Shown: positions 1 through 9,632 of the stretch, piece by piece
Numbering within the stretch: the first letter of the stretch is position 1
Layout: each line of letters begins with the position of its first letter
Assembly (NCBI GenBank): GCA_963989245.1
Contig: OZ022341.1
Location: 63,145,083 to 63,209,082 of the forward strand
Origin: Nansenia antarctica
Lineage: Eukaryota; Chordata; Actinopteri; Argentiniformes; Microstomatidae
Reading direction: 5' to 3'
DNA length: 64,000 bases
Translations under genes and position numbers: made by a program
The notes under the pieces: generated by a model
The model's database searches: none
Told to the model about the DNA's origin: nothing
Seen by the model: only the letters and a program-made list of their open reading frames with translations

Positions 1-196
1 TCTCTTCTCCCATCACTTCAGCAATAGCAAAAATCAGGTCGTTTTGTATTTTGCCTGACGTCCCAGTAAACACTTTGTTTGTGGACAGGTGGTAATGTAA
101 ATCTGGGTTGTTTTCAGCCAGAAAAGAAAGAAGCTCAACGTAGTTTCCTCTGTTTGTGGACTCGGCGCTTTTATCGTGTCCCCTAAATGAAAGTTA
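1..196 (-). pseudogene. hAT (ZMYM1-like) transposase fragment, DUF4371 region
   Basis: The minus strand reads open from about 196 to the left edge, with FRGHDKSAESTNRGNYVELL then STNKVFTGTSGKIQNDLIFA. The NRGNYVELL and KIQNDLI blocks are the DUF4371 start found in ZMYM1-like hAT transposases; the hAT at 22283-25582 carries the same blocks (LNRGNYVELLHLIAKYD, NKIQNDLIEAI), so the two are related but not identical. An acceptor-like tttcatttag lies just before the block at 183-184, and a stop lies just upstream in frame, so this is either an exon start or a decayed edge. The rest lies outside the window. Confidence 0.7.
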
Positions 197-799
197 TTGT
201 TTACCCAAAAACAGGACACAATCGATCAGTATTATCGATCAGTCAACGAAAGCTTTCGTTGTGGAGCTCCGTTTCCCTGCGCACTTTCAAAAGTTTCACA
301 TCTACCGGCATAGTTACGCATCTCAATAGTGAATATCAATAGTGCGTATCAATAGTGCGTATCCAATCAAAAGACGTGCTGGGTGCTGACATCATTGAGC
401 CTTACAGCAGGCGCCGTTGTTGCTTTTGCTCGCATCTACGTAGGTTTACTAGGTACGCCACAGGTTTTCTCGTTCCAACGTTAAGTTACAGGTCGTATCC
501 GCGGCACCGTTTATCGTGCAGGCGGGCAGATTTTGGAGCCCCCTAGCAACACATTTTGATTGGATAAAAGCTCTAACATAAAGGCCAGCCCTCCAAATCT
601 CAATCGGAGACGGGAAGCAGCGCAACCAAGAGGAAAGCTATGAAATGAAGAGAATAGACTATGGGGAATCATTAATACATATTTGTGGAAAAAAAATATT
701 AAAATAAAATGTATATTCTGATGTTTAGGCCAGCAGAGAAGGCCTTGCTGGCCCTGACGGCACACCACTGTATCATACGTCTATTGTATCATATCATAC
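197..799. other. No gene; short direct repeats and palindromes
   Basis: I see no supported coding region here. Small structures: a perfect palindrome cgaaagctttcg near 247-258, two copies of atcgatcag near 220-242, and about three copies of a 13-bp unit (atcaatagtgcgt and variants) at 323-363. They may be the edge of a decayed transposon, but no TIR/TSD pair could be assigned. Confidence 0.4.
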
Positions 800-1172
800 C
801 TTGCTCCTCCTGGATATTATCGGCCATTGTGGCCTCCAGCAACGAAACTGCCGACCCCCTCGTTCCTGTTCTCCCGCAGTTTGCCGGTCTGAGTCCGATC
901 ACTGCGTCTATAGCGTCGTACCAACGCGAGGTTCTGCGATCAACTCCACTGCGGTTGTTGTGGTCCTTGATTTTTCTATAATCCTGTTTCAGTTTTTCTC
1001 TGCACTGCTTGGGTGTCCTGTGAACTCCCATCTCCAGCAAACGGCGAGAGATTGCCTGGAAGATTTTCTCATTCCGTATGCTAGAGTCCAGGTCTAGCTG
1101 GATTTGGTCTTCGGACCAAATACAGACGAGGGCCTGGACCTCGTTTACTGCCCAACTCGAAGACGTGTCCAT
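800..1172 (-). pseudogene. Myb/SANT-like DNA-binding domain exon (Harbinger-associated or host paralogue)
   Basis: Minus-strand exon starting MDTSSSWAVNEVQALVCIWS. It continues with EKIFQAISRRLLEMGVHRTPKQCREKLKQDYRKIKDHN, the trihelix Myb/SANT-like fold (Myb_DNA-bind_4) of DNA-binding proteins encoded by PIF/Harbinger transposons and of domesticated relatives. The start is taken at this Met because upstream in-frame codons are hydrophobic and unlike the family. The exon ends in a donor-like caag|gtatga at 799. About 124 residues, open throughout. No downstream exon was found, and the neighbouring 1.2-1.5 kb piece is hAT-derived, so this is probably a stranded exon. DNA-binding role inferred from the family. 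Confidence 0.55.
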
Positions 1173-1242
1173 AGTTAGAAGTAGTAAGAATAGTAAGAAC
1201 AGGGCTGGCCTGTAGTGGAAAAGCACCATATATGTGCTTGTG

Positions 1243-1540
1243 TTACTAGGAACAACAACATTTTATTCATTTATTCATTTTTATTTAAAAATAACAACTT
1301 CTCCACAGTGCTGGGCTTCAGGCGGTTTCTTTTTTATTTCACCTGCTTTTGAAAAGATCCTTTCACAGGGCACAGATGAAGCTGGGGTACATAGAAAAAC
1401 AACGGCAAGTTCATACAAGTTAGGATACACATTTGTGTGTGTCTTCCCAATACTCTAGGGGGTGCTGCATCCTTTCGATGTTTGGTTCACCCAGGTAGGT
1501 TCGGACCTCCACTGTTGCGTCTAAAGTTACATTTTGGGTC
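1243..1540 (-). pseudogene. hAT transposase C-terminal dimerisation domain remnant
   Basis: Two minus-strand frames together give EVRTYLGEP..HPLEYW, then FLCTPASSVPCERIFSKAGEI and a decayed LKP-ST-VEKLLFLNKNE-like end. This is the Dimer_Tnp_hAT block (W, then TPASSxPxERxFSxAG) of Ac/BED-type hAT transposases. At least one frameshift separates the parts. No TIR could be paired. The Myb-like exon just left of it is unrelated. Confidence 0.6.
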
Positions 1541-2380
1541 CTCGTCTGCAGGACTGTGGTGTCTAAATGACGCCACAGTTTGCTACCTAAGACAGACAAA
1601 CAGGCCGTCAGTGTCAGTGAATATATACAATAAGACAATTAGAATGTATCCAGTATACATTACCTTGAGTCACAGGCTGCGAAGCTTCTGATATGGGGGG
1701 TTGTGATGACGAGGAGGAGGCGGCGCTGTTTCGTATGACAGTAGTGTAACCAGCCAACAATACAATATCAACAATACACTAGAATTGTCTAGAATCTCTT
1801 CCTTGTAATTAGCATTGAGCAGTTTGTGTTATTCCAAAGTAGAATAGGAGCTGTTCCTTATTCCACTTGTGTAATAACACAATGCGCTCAACTCCATACA
1901 CCTACCAAGGTACAATGTAACAACCTGTTAATACAATGCTATTCATAGTGTAATTACAGTGGAACTCCAAAGGTATAGTTATTGTAATGTGTTTTTTAAC
2001 GCTCAATCGTTTTAGCAGACATCTTTATTGTCTTTCCAGAGGAGCTACAGTATACAGCCATCTCTCCTCACCTCTTTAGCCAACGGCCCTCCAGTAATTC
2101 CAGGTTCCCCTCAACAAAGAGGCACTGAGAGCGTCTTTTTAAAAAGTTCAGTCCGAATTTCGGACTTCTAAAACTGGCGCTGCACTTTCTCCTTTTAACC
2201 CCCGGCCTCCTGTTTACCGTAATCCCTTGACTAGGAGCGCACGGGTCACAGTAGCACATTCGGAAGCGAGCCTCCTCTCGGCCTCCGCTGCTTTATTGGG
2301 GCTAAAGAAGCCTATCTTTTTAAATCGTGGATCGATCAGCAGTGTCGCCAGTGACATTAGGCTCATTCCAGTGAGCAAAA
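1541..2380. other. AT-rich region without recognised gene
   Basis: No coding region or element end is recognisable. Open stretches are short and codon-poor on both strands. Confidence 0.4.
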
Positions 2381-2384
2381 TTGC

Positions 2385-2601
2385 GTTGAAAAGACGTCTA
2401 AAAGACGACTTTCCCCTACGTCTATTCTACAACCGGATTTGGTTGACGTTGCAAGGTGAAAAGACGTAGTTTTCAGGTCGTTGAAAAGACGTGGTTTTCA
2501 GGTCGTTGAAAAGACATGGTTTATAGGTCGTTGAAAAGACGTGGTTTTCAGTTCGTTGAAAATACGTTGTTTTCAGTTCGTTGAAAATACGTTTTCAGGT
2601 C
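2385..2601. repeat. 25-bp minisatellite
   Basis: About six head-to-tail units of roughly 25 bp with consensus gttgaaaagacgtggttttc plus aggtc, decaying to the right (gaaaatacg variants, last unit shortened). A weaker related copy occurs upstream at 2385-2410. No coding potential. Confidence 0.8.
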
Positions 2602-2834
2602 AAATGATGGACTTTGGCCAACCTGATTATGTACGATGTAGGAAAAAAAACAATGCTCCCTCCCATACCTAGAACATTTCTGTTAAAAAAAATCTAACTC
2701 TTGAATCAAATCTGCCATACATGTACATGATTTTACATTTGCATAAGAAAAACAAGTACCATTTATTAAATACACATGTACTTTATTAAGCATAAAATTT
2801 AAAAAAATGCATTGAGGAATACGTTCAGAAAGAA

Positions 2835-2943
2835 CTGCTCCCAAGGCAGAACAATACTTACTAACATTGGAGTGATACAGAGACCAGCATGGCCCCTGCG
2901 CGTGCAAGGATGACACGCACATTCAGGAAGCTTTCCTTATTTT
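2835..2943 (+). ncRNA. U6 spliceosomal RNA pseudogene
   Basis: Nearly full-length similarity to U6 snRNA. The 5' stem-loop is like ctgctcccaaggcag, followed by atacttacta, the ACAGAGA box (gatacagagacc), AGC (agcatggcccctgcgc), aaggatgacacgca, and a 3' end aagctttccttatttt. Differences from vertebrate U6: a 3-nt deletion just after ACAGAGA and a 4-nt insertion (gtgc) in the region that pairs with U4. With those lesions it is a pseudogene, not a working U6. It is joined directly to a LINE-type tail. No snRNA promoter elements (PSE/TATA) are evident upstream. Confidence 0.8.
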
Positions 2944-2983
2944 ACACAATTTCCCCACGGGGATTAATAAAGTATCTATCTAA
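2944..2983 (+). repeat. L2-type LINE 3' tail fused to the U6 copy
   Basis: Immediately after the U6-like T-rich end comes acaatttccccacgggg, then attaataaagtatctatcta. This small hairpin plus TATC-type tail is common at the 3' ends of L2/CR1-type LINEs and their SINE partners in fish. It has the same orientation as U6. A short possible duplication, agaaag, occurs at 2827-2832 and 2991-2996. Confidence 0.55.
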
Positions 2984-3073
2984 TATTGCAAGAAAGCAAC
3001 TAGATCAGTCATTGGCCTTGGTAGTCGTCGTCCTGGAGGAGTTTTTCCCCTGGTAGTCATTGTCCTTTGGGCC

Positions 3074-3307
3074 TTAGACGTTAAGGTGTAGGGTGAAGAG
3101 ATGGGTCTTCAGTCTCCGACGGAAGATGGGGAGTGACTCTGCAGTTCTGACAGCCGTGGGAAGTTCGTTCCACCAGCGGGGAGCCAGTATCGAGAAGAGA
3201 CGTGACCGGGCACCATGGCAGCCGCGTTGGCGTAATGATGGTGGGGCCAGTCGGCCGGCAGATGTGGAGGGGCGGAGGGGGCGGGATGGAGTTTGAGGGG
3301 TGACCAT
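3074..3307 (-). pseudogene. Non-LTR retrotransposon (CR1/L2-type) RT C-terminus
   Basis: The minus-strand peptide ends with PRWWNELPTAVRTAESLPIF then RRRLKTHLF. The WNxLPxxVRxxxSLxxFxxxLKTHLF block is the usual last segment of jockey-superfamily ORF2 proteins (CR1, L2, Rex). Only the terminal ~75 residues remain, as expected of a 5'-truncated LINE copy. Confidence 0.7.
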
Positions 3308-3494
3308 CGCTTGCAGGTAGGCAGGTTGCCTTCTCTATGCTTGTGGCACCTCTGCTCTGGGCTGCACTACAGTGCTGTAACCACCACCTCCCGATCTTCC
3401 AGGCGCGTGCTTGAGGTGGTCCCCAACAGCGAGCCTAATCATGTGGTCCGTGGCCTTAGAATCCCACTTCTTGACTGCAGCTGTAACACCAAAA

Positions 3495-3497
<3 letters not shown>

Positions 3498-3530
<33 letters not shown>
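3498..3530. repeat. (TA)n microsatellite
   Basis: About 16 uninterrupted TA dinucleotides. Confidence 0.95.
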
Positions 3531-3534
<4 letters not shown>

Positions 3535-3619
3535 TATTACACAAAACATGCTTTCTGCAATGTCAGCGCACATTTTATAGGCAGAGCATATGGTGTGTCA
3601 TAAAGTATGTTTCTTGAAC

Positions 3620-4340
3620 TTAGGGCCCCTATTTATTAATCATCTCAGAGACGGAGTGTTGATCTAGGATCAGTTTAGCCTTGAGACCATACTGATCTTG
3701 CGAGCTCACATTTAAAAGTTTAAGTTAGTAGACTAAAAGCATCCGTAAGGACATTTACTGCAGAAATTGACGCAATAACAATTTAACAAGAACAGCACAC
3801 AACAGGATGCGATTTTGCTTTCACAATCTCCAAATTAGCCATACCATTCAGAACGGTGTAGAGGTTGGTTGGTTGAAAAGCGGTCTTCGAGCGATGACCC
3901 TTCATGTTGAACTTGGACATGAGGTTGTTGGTGAAAAGCCTATAAGTACAGAAAAGTTATTGAAAAGACAGTCTAGGAAGAGACAAGTGGAAAATGTGGC
4001 AGCGGCTTTGTTTTATGGAGTGGTGTTTCCATTGTTTTGGGCAATACTTGTACAGTACTCCTGTGTACAGTACTCCTGTGTACAGTACTATCAAAACCCA
4101 AACTTTCACCAACACCTATCCCAAACAAGTAACACATTCGATTGCTGTGCTCCACCTTGTTTCCCATTCGGGGTACCACAATATATTCACAATGTAGCAT
4201 ACCTGTCCATGATTTTATTTGCACAGTCCTTCACATCCTTTCCTCCAATCTTGCTTAGCTGTGAAATCTGAGTGGAAAATAATCAAATAATCAAGAATAA
4301 ACATTTTACCTGATGTTATGCCATTTACTTGCGCATCAAC
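3620..4340. other. No recognised gene; small 14-bp triplication
   Basis: No coding region is supported. A short tandem run of tgtacagtactcct occurs about three times at 4049-4090. Confidence 0.4.
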
Positions 4341-4345
4341 TTAAA

Positions 4346-4405
4346 ACACAATTTGTAAGTCGCTTTGGATAAAAGCGTCAGCTAAATGAAATTGATGTAA
4401 TGTAA
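4346..4405 (+). repeat. LINE/SINE 3' tail
   Basis: The sequence tttgtaagtcgctttggata, then aaagcgtcagctaaatga with a degenerate (atgta)n ending, is a recurrent 3' tail of fish non-LTR elements and SINEs. No SINE head is visible upstream, so this is a truncated insertion. Confidence 0.5.
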
Positions 4406-5337
4406 ATCAAATGTCACCATCAGTTTCTTCTCTTCCTCACGTTGTAGCCTCTCCTCCAGGTTGTTGAACTGCTCCATCTCTTCCATTCTGTTGATGATAT
4501 GACAAACCGAGGCGTGTGGCTCTGCTCTCCCCATGCGGCGGACCTCCTCATGAATAGCAACCAGCTTCTCCATAACACACTTAAATTCTGAAAATTGGAC
4601 ATGAAGACTAATATTGAGTGACAGTAGGCCTAAATACCAGTGCATCATCCAAGTTAAGTCAATTCTGTACTTACTGGTATGGTCGTCTTACAGGTCTCTT
4701 TCTGAAAGCCACCGTTCTGAAACAATCAAACAAACATTTAAGCTGAATTTAGGCTAAATCAAAAAGAAGCAATGGGGAACTATTTAGAATTGTAGAGGAC
4801 AAAGCAACGTAATTTATTGGAATTGAACACTACTAACCTATATTAGATAAATTCCTCAAAAACAGTTAGTGGGAGAGAGAGGGGAAGAGAGTGAGTGAGT
4901 GAGAGAGAGAGCCAGCCACTGTCTGGAACTGCAACCATTATGAAATAGTACACTTAGTGCTCTACAAAAACTAAAATCAAAATATATATCACATATTTAA
5001 CAACTGAACAGACTAATATACTTCTCTGTAATAAAACGTCAAGCTAAGCCCAGTATCTTACCATATCTGGGTGCGTCAGAGCGTCTTTCTGCATTGGACG
5101 GCAGCTTGGTGTCCCGGAGTGTCTCTGTGTAGCAGAGCGTCCTGGTGTCACAAGTTCACAGCCTGAAATACAACAAATGTCATGTTAGAAAGACACTGAA
5201 AAACAAGACCATGATAACGGTGTGAAACCTCAGATAGGAGCTTGTCGAGCATTACTTGAACAACAGCAACAACTCACCTTTCTGTGTGGGCCTCACCTTA
5301 CTGGGTGGCGTGGGGAAAGGTAACATGTCTTGTATGC
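4382..5337 (-). pseudogene. DUF4806-like multi-exon gene remnant
   Basis: Four minus-strand exons with acceptable splice sites: 5302-5337 (acceptor ctttag, donor gtaagg), 5062-5162 (acceptor tatttcag, donor gtaaga), 4675-4716 (acceptor gtttcag, donor gtaagt) and 4382-4587 (acceptor attttcag). The first three keep phase and read QDMLPFPTPPS, CELVTPGRSATQRHSGTPSC and NGGFQKETCKTTIP. The last, in frame FKCVMEKLVAIHEEVRRMG then INRMEEMEQFNNLEERLQRE, resembles the DUF4806 core found in uncharacterised, often transposon-linked fish proteins. The junction into the last exon breaks phase (+1), which suggests decay or a missed small exon. Function unknown. Confidence 0.45.
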
Positions 5338-5339
5338 CT

Positions 5340-6164
5340 AAAGTACATAAGTCATTACATTTAACTCTAAGTTGGTAGTACTTAAAGCTGCGTTCAGTAA
5401 TTGTTTACTGCTAGATGGCAGTAAGCGACTAAGAGACAAAAGGCTGAAACGTATGATATACATTGTAAGACAATGGAATTGCAAATATCAGCGCCTCCGA
5501 CGCGCTGGTCAGACCACTAGACAATATAATTGCAAATCACACATGATGTCCCCGGCTAAGATCGCCTTGTCTGTAATGTACGGATGTAGTGAATATAATG
5601 TGCCATCTTACCGTGGTTTTTTCTAAGCTTCCGTTGATGAAAAAATAAGTATCTTGAATGTAGCAAGTAGTTAGCCGTTAGCTTCGCCATCTTCGTTAGT
5701 TACGTCATCACACACTAACTTCCGTTTTCTCAGTGACCAATCAGAGGCCAAATCAGCCTTCCCACCCAGCCTCTTCTGGTCGATCTTTGTATATATGACG
5801 GTAGAAGAATTGCAACAGCGCCACCTGCTGTATTGGAATAATAGCGCAAACAAACGTGGAAAGATCTCTGACGAACTATATAGATTAGATTCACTTTTAT
5901 TCAACTATATACAACAAAATGCAGTTTAGTATTCAACCAGAAGTGCAGTACTGATATTACATGCATGTTTCATTTACATTTTCACAACTACACGTTCGCT
6001 CATATGTGGGGGACGTACCGGTCCAATCAATAGAACGGCTATATTCAGTGGAAATAAGGGCCAGACGGACCTTATTTCGCTGTAAAAAAGACGTCCACAG
6101 ACGTCTGGTGCGCACTGGGATTGATTGCAATGTGTACAGCTTTTACTTTAACTGTCGTCTTAGA
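5340..6164. other. Repeat-derived region without gene
   Basis: No supported coding region. Around 5880-5960 is a segment (acaacaaaatgcagtttagt, aaccagaagtgcagt) of a kind repeated widely in fish genomes. Around 6040-6110 are short inverted motifs (gaaataagggcc / ggaccttatttc). Confidence 0.35.
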
Positions 6165-6307
6165 CTCTCAGCCATTGCTGTGCTCTTGTGTTTGGACAAG
6201 TCCCATTTCCTCCTCCTCCTCCTCCTCCAGTGTGTGGTGTAGCATTGATAAAAGAGGAATTACTTTAGAACCGGACATTCTCTTCTCCTCTGACAGCTCA
6301 ACTGTGG

Positions 6308-6757
6308 CATCATTGAATGGATATTTTGAATGAGGAAGATCCCGCCAATGATAAAAGTGCTAAAACTAAGTGCTGGTCAAGTGCAACAACTCAAGTCCCT
6401 CTTTCAGTATCCCTCCCGTTCAAGTTCCCCACTTCTCATCATTTTAATGATCCAATTGGTTCAGCCCCCCAGGATCGACAGTACCTAATTTTCGAATCCA
6501 CTGTCTCTCTCTGGCGAGCCTTTGTGCTCTGGACCACCTCATACCCGACTCCAATCCCGCTATGAGCAAGTTGGTGCTCCCATGTCTCCTAAAGTGCGTG
6601 TACAGTACAGTCTGTTTATCCGTTTTCTCAATTGTATACAGGTGTTGTTTGAGTCTCTGTAAGAGGCTGTTCTTTGTCTGTCCAATATACAGTCTCCCAC
6701 ATGTTCCACACTGGATACTGTAAACCAGATTAGAAGACTCAGGCCCCACGGTCTGCC
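6308..6757 (-). mobile_element. 5'-truncated Penelope-like element (GIY-YIG end) inside the hAT
   Basis: Minus strand, after the hAT residues LLPVW: SSNLVYSIQCGTCGRLYIGQ, then TKNSLLQRLKQH and RERQWIRKLGTVDPGGLNQL. This is the GIY-YIG endonuclease domain (VYSI..YIG, R, QH, E) ending a PLE open frame at 6444, followed by about 130 bp of 3' UTR. hAT coding resumes near 6300. The size (about 450 bp) and 5' truncation fit target-primed insertion of a PLE 3' end. Exact ends are uncertain by about 10 bp. Confidence 0.7.
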
Positions 6758-7436
6758 ACACCGGAAGCAATTTTAGACATTCTGCAATTATGTCACATTG
6801 TTCTAATGTGAGTGGGGCAATGTCGGTACGTAGGCCTGCCAAAGCTGCTGCTATAGGAGTCTTGAGGTCATACACACGTTGCAGCATACGGTACGTACCG
6901 TTCCAGCGTGTATCCACCTCTTGGATCAGCTTCAGTGCCGGCCGGCCCATTTGTTCCTGCACCTGTGTCAGCCTCTCCTATAAAATTAGCCAACAAAAAG
7001 TGATTAATTCAAGAGTCACTGCAGCAGCAACTTAAACCAAACAGCGTCATTTAGAATATTGCAATGAAAGAAAGGAATTCTCCTTTGCAGTGATGCTGCT
7101 CTTAAAATAGGCCACCATCTTCCGAGAATTTGCCCGGATGTCAGTCAACACGTTGTTTTGATTAAGAGCTTTTTTTATTGGTACATTTAAAGTGTGCGCC
7201 ACACAATTTGTGTGACGCAAGTGCAACTCCCTGGCACAAGCACCCATATTTTCTGCGTCATCCGTCACCATGCAAGTCACTTTGTTGGTAATACCCCACT
7301 GGGCCATAAGTGTTGCTTTTACGTTGGCCAAATTCTCAGCAGTATGTGCATCAGGGAAATGCAGCACCCCTAAAACAACAGAGTGCAAAGAGGTGCTTGC
7401 ATCTATAAAATGGCAAGATATGCATCAGTGTTCTTC

Positions 7437-7838
7437 TTCTTCGGCGTATGGGTAGTTGTTTTCCTCTCCACTCCACCAGAAGCCACGTCATCGTCTCGTC
7501 ATCTAATACCGACAGACCATGCATCCCGTTGGGTGGGTGGTACACCGGTCATACGCCGAAGAAGTGTTGAGAGATACCAGACTAATATTCAAGCTGGAGA
7601 TCTGAAGAACCAACATTTATTTAAAAACAACCACAGAATGTGGATTTATGTCAACTCAGACCTTAAAATTGGAATGTAAAAAGTTGTCAAAAGGACTTTA
7701 AAAGGTTAAAACAATACAATAGAGCTCCTAACAGTTTCGGAACAACGTGTCTTCAGAGGAATTAACCGAATGACAAGAAGACACCCATATATATAGGAAA
7801 CGAGGGGGGAGGGGCTACACAAATTGCTACAGGTTTGA
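7437..7838 (-). mobile_element. Second Penelope-derived insertion (terminal-repeat-like) in the hAT
   Basis: It separates hAT residues WTSI from TDAYLA. On the minus strand it carries cctctgaagacacgttgttc then cgaaactgttagg, the phrase typical of PLE terminal repeats, preceded by a TATA-like tatatatatgg. Near its far end, cttcttcggcgtatg (7436-7450) is repeated inverted at 7550-7564, making a 15-bp stem around a ~100-nt loop. No coding. Confidence 0.55.
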
Positions 7839-8125
7839 TGGAGGTCCACATATCTGCTGTCAAGCTAACTGCAGATGCCTTCAACACAATGGCTTTGGCT
7901 TTCTCCTTGGACTCCTGATATCTGTCCTCCACCATAGCTTTCAAAGCCTAAAGGAAAGAAGGGAACACTCTTGGAATGGCATATATGGGGAAATGGGGGA
8001 AAATGCTTCATGTGCTCACATACACACCTGCCTTGTGGGGAGAACATAGAAGAGAACCCTTTGTCCTCCACAATGGTGAAGGGCTGGCAATCCTCAATCA
8101 CCATATTGACCAAGGCCTCATCCAC

Positions 8126-8358
8126 ATCATTCTTCAGTCCTGATGGAGAAAAAAAATGCAGTATTCAATTGCAGATGTCATTCATTAGTCATATTTAAAA
8201 TATAAATGAATGTTGTCTAATAAAAACATACCCTGTAATTGTATTTAAGGTGTGGGAACCCTGTTAGTTGAACATGATGGGGCCTCACTTCTAGTGGGCA
8301 GTACTGGGGCATCTGAACACTACTGAGATAGAAGTTACAACCTTCTTTACTGAGCAGT
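8126..8358. other. Intervening sequence with a LINE 3'-UTR-like scrap
   Basis: No gene. A ~35-bp segment near 8262-8297 (gttagttgaacatgatgggg, cctcacttctag) also occurs at 29546-29582 beside an RLE-type LINE end, so it is probably a fragment of that family's 3' region. Confidence 0.4.
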
Positions 8359-8374
8359 TCAGTACAGTATCTGT
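8359..8374. repeat. L1 target-site duplication, 3' side
   Basis: tcagtacagtatctgt, identical to 20505-20520. On the minus strand it follows the L1 poly(A)-like run. Confidence 0.85.
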
Positions 8375-8656
8375 GTTTTTTTTTATGATTTATAGTTTTT
8401 ATTATTTTCAATAAACAGACAATGAACAGACATACATCACAAGTAACAGTTGACGTTGGACAATAAATTAAAAAGACAAATAATAGACACAACAAAACAT
8501 GAAGGTGATGGACAGCAATATAAATCTACAGCATAATAATCCTACTTATAGCAGTTTACTTTCACGTTTTACATTTGGGATATTGCTATTTATACATAAA
8601 TGAAAGTAAATTTAAAAATTAAAAAATATTGCTAGTTACATGAGCTGGAATTGCCA

Positions 8657-9010
8657 TTATTTCTCAATATATGAGTGATACTGCCCCCATTTCAAGCGGT
8701 AATCCTCCACCTTCTCTAGCAGCCTATATGATAATTGTTCTAAGGCTGCCAGCTGCCCAAGAGAAATGTGCCACAGAGACGGTGCTGGTGCAGATGAGGC
8801 CTTCCACTCTTTAACCAATAGTTTCCGTCCTAGCATTAACGCAGTCTGGATCCAATTGGCGAGTGGTGGAGTCACCTCACTTAATGCTTTGGGGTCACCC
8901 AAAATAAAAAGACTGGGGGTGAACGGAATGTCAAGGCCAACAATTTTTTCCAGAAAACCATGTATGGCTAGCCAAAACTCCTGGGTTTTTGGACATCCCC
9001 AAAGCATATG
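8657..9010 (-). CDS. L1 ORF2, C-terminal part (after hAT insertion)
   Basis: It starts HMLWGCPKTQEFWLAIHGFL and runs to KWGQYHSYIEK and a stop. The C/H-containing segment that begins before the insertion (ECWRCSDRNGTLV) and continues here as HMLWGCPK is the CxxC...H...C-type C-terminal motif of L1 ORF2. The frame is exactly continuous with the upstream part if the hAT and one TSD copy are taken out, so insertion was the only lesion at this point. No frame break within. Confidence 0.85.
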   Translation of the reverse strand, partial: HMLWGCPKTQEFWLAIHGFLEKIVGLDIPFTPSLFILGDPKALSEVTPPLANWIQTALMLGRKLLVKEWKASSAPAPSLWHISLGQLAALEQLSYRLLEKVEDYRLKWGQYHSYIEK

Positions 9011-9018
9011 CACTAGAG
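9011..9018. repeat. hAT target-site duplication, left
   Basis: CACTAGAG, identical to 10966-10973. Confidence 0.9.
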
Positions 9019-9297
9019 CAGTGGTTCCCAACCTTTTTTGTCTTGTGTACCCCTTGAGCTGTTTTGCCATGCCAGAAGTACCCCCTCACTCATGCGTGTT
9101 GATTATTTCCAAAAATGTTCAATTAAACACTAACTTGCAAATATAACATTTATTATACAACAGTTAGTTCCGACCAAGTCATTTGATTGGACAAGAGGCA
9201 TTCCACGAGTGCCGATATACAGTATAACAGCCCTGGGACTTTTAACTATATGTATCTGTATCTGTCCACCGCACATGTGTTCTATTACAGTTTTTTC

Positions 9298-9593
9298 CAA
9301 TTGCTAACACAATAAAATGACATGCATAGCACAATTATTTAAACTGACACACAGAGAGCAAAACCTCTTCTCGAGTCTCCAAAACTCTAAACACATTTTC
9401 TGCTTTACACACATTTTGCTATTCAAAATGGCACTTTTTAAATGCACTAAACACGGTTCTCTGCCTAAGACACAACAATCTGACATAAAGTCACATGTTT
9501 GCCATTTCAAAACACTGCCATTCAAAATTAGACTACATGAGCTAATTGGCCAATACATGTGCCACCTGGCCACCTCAATGTTTAATTCATTCA
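9298..9593. mobile_element. Possible truncated MITE (Tc1-like end) inside the hAT
   Basis: From a TA at 9296-9297 begins cagttttttccaattgctaa, followed by A/C-rich sequence with repeated 'aaacac' and 'acacattttgc' phrases. Its start resembles the TIR of the Tc1-type element at 20914 (CAGTTTTTCC). It replaces the hAT transposase C-terminus and ends at the (CA)n run. No second TIR was found, so the call is tentative. Confidence 0.35.

Positions 9594-9629
<36 letters not shown>
9594..9629. repeat. (CA)n microsatellite
   Basis: About 17 CA dinucleotides. On the minus strand they run into the transposase frame directly after DVRWLSRG and give a spurious Val/Cys run. Confidence 0.95.

Positions 9630-9632
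<3 letters not shown>

Larger units (their letters stand above)
6165..8125 (-). pseudogene. BED-type hAT transposase (ZBED/Ac-like), interrupted
   Basis: Minus-strand pieces in order: VNMVIEDCQPFTIVEDKGF (8.1 kb); MVEDRYQESKEKAKAIVLKA then SAVSLTADMWTSI (7.84-7.94 kb, after an acceptor near 7950); TDAYLA then IDASTSLHSVVLGVLHFPDA, MVTDDAENM and HTNCVAHTLN (7.05-7.43 kb); EVDTRWNGTYRMLQRVYDLK (6.8-6.96 kb); and VELSEEKRMSGSKVIPLLSM near 6.2-6.3 kb. This is the RNase H-like core and helical insertion of ZBED1/4-like hAT transposases. It is split by two Penelope-like pieces (after WTSI and after LLPVW) and has frameshifts. The BED finger and C-terminal dimerisation block are not seen. Confidence 0.75.

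Noticed and set aside
2835..2943. Functional U6 gene
   Set aside because: A 3-nt loss next to the ACAGAGA box, a 4-nt gain in the U4-pairing region and no recognisable snRNA promoter.
7437..7570. Possible hammerhead ribozyme in the PLE-derived insertion (gatgacgagacgatgacg)
   Set aside because: The core CUGAUGA...GAAA is not preserved: bases differ at invariant positions and helix II cannot be drawn. A covariation search could overturn this.
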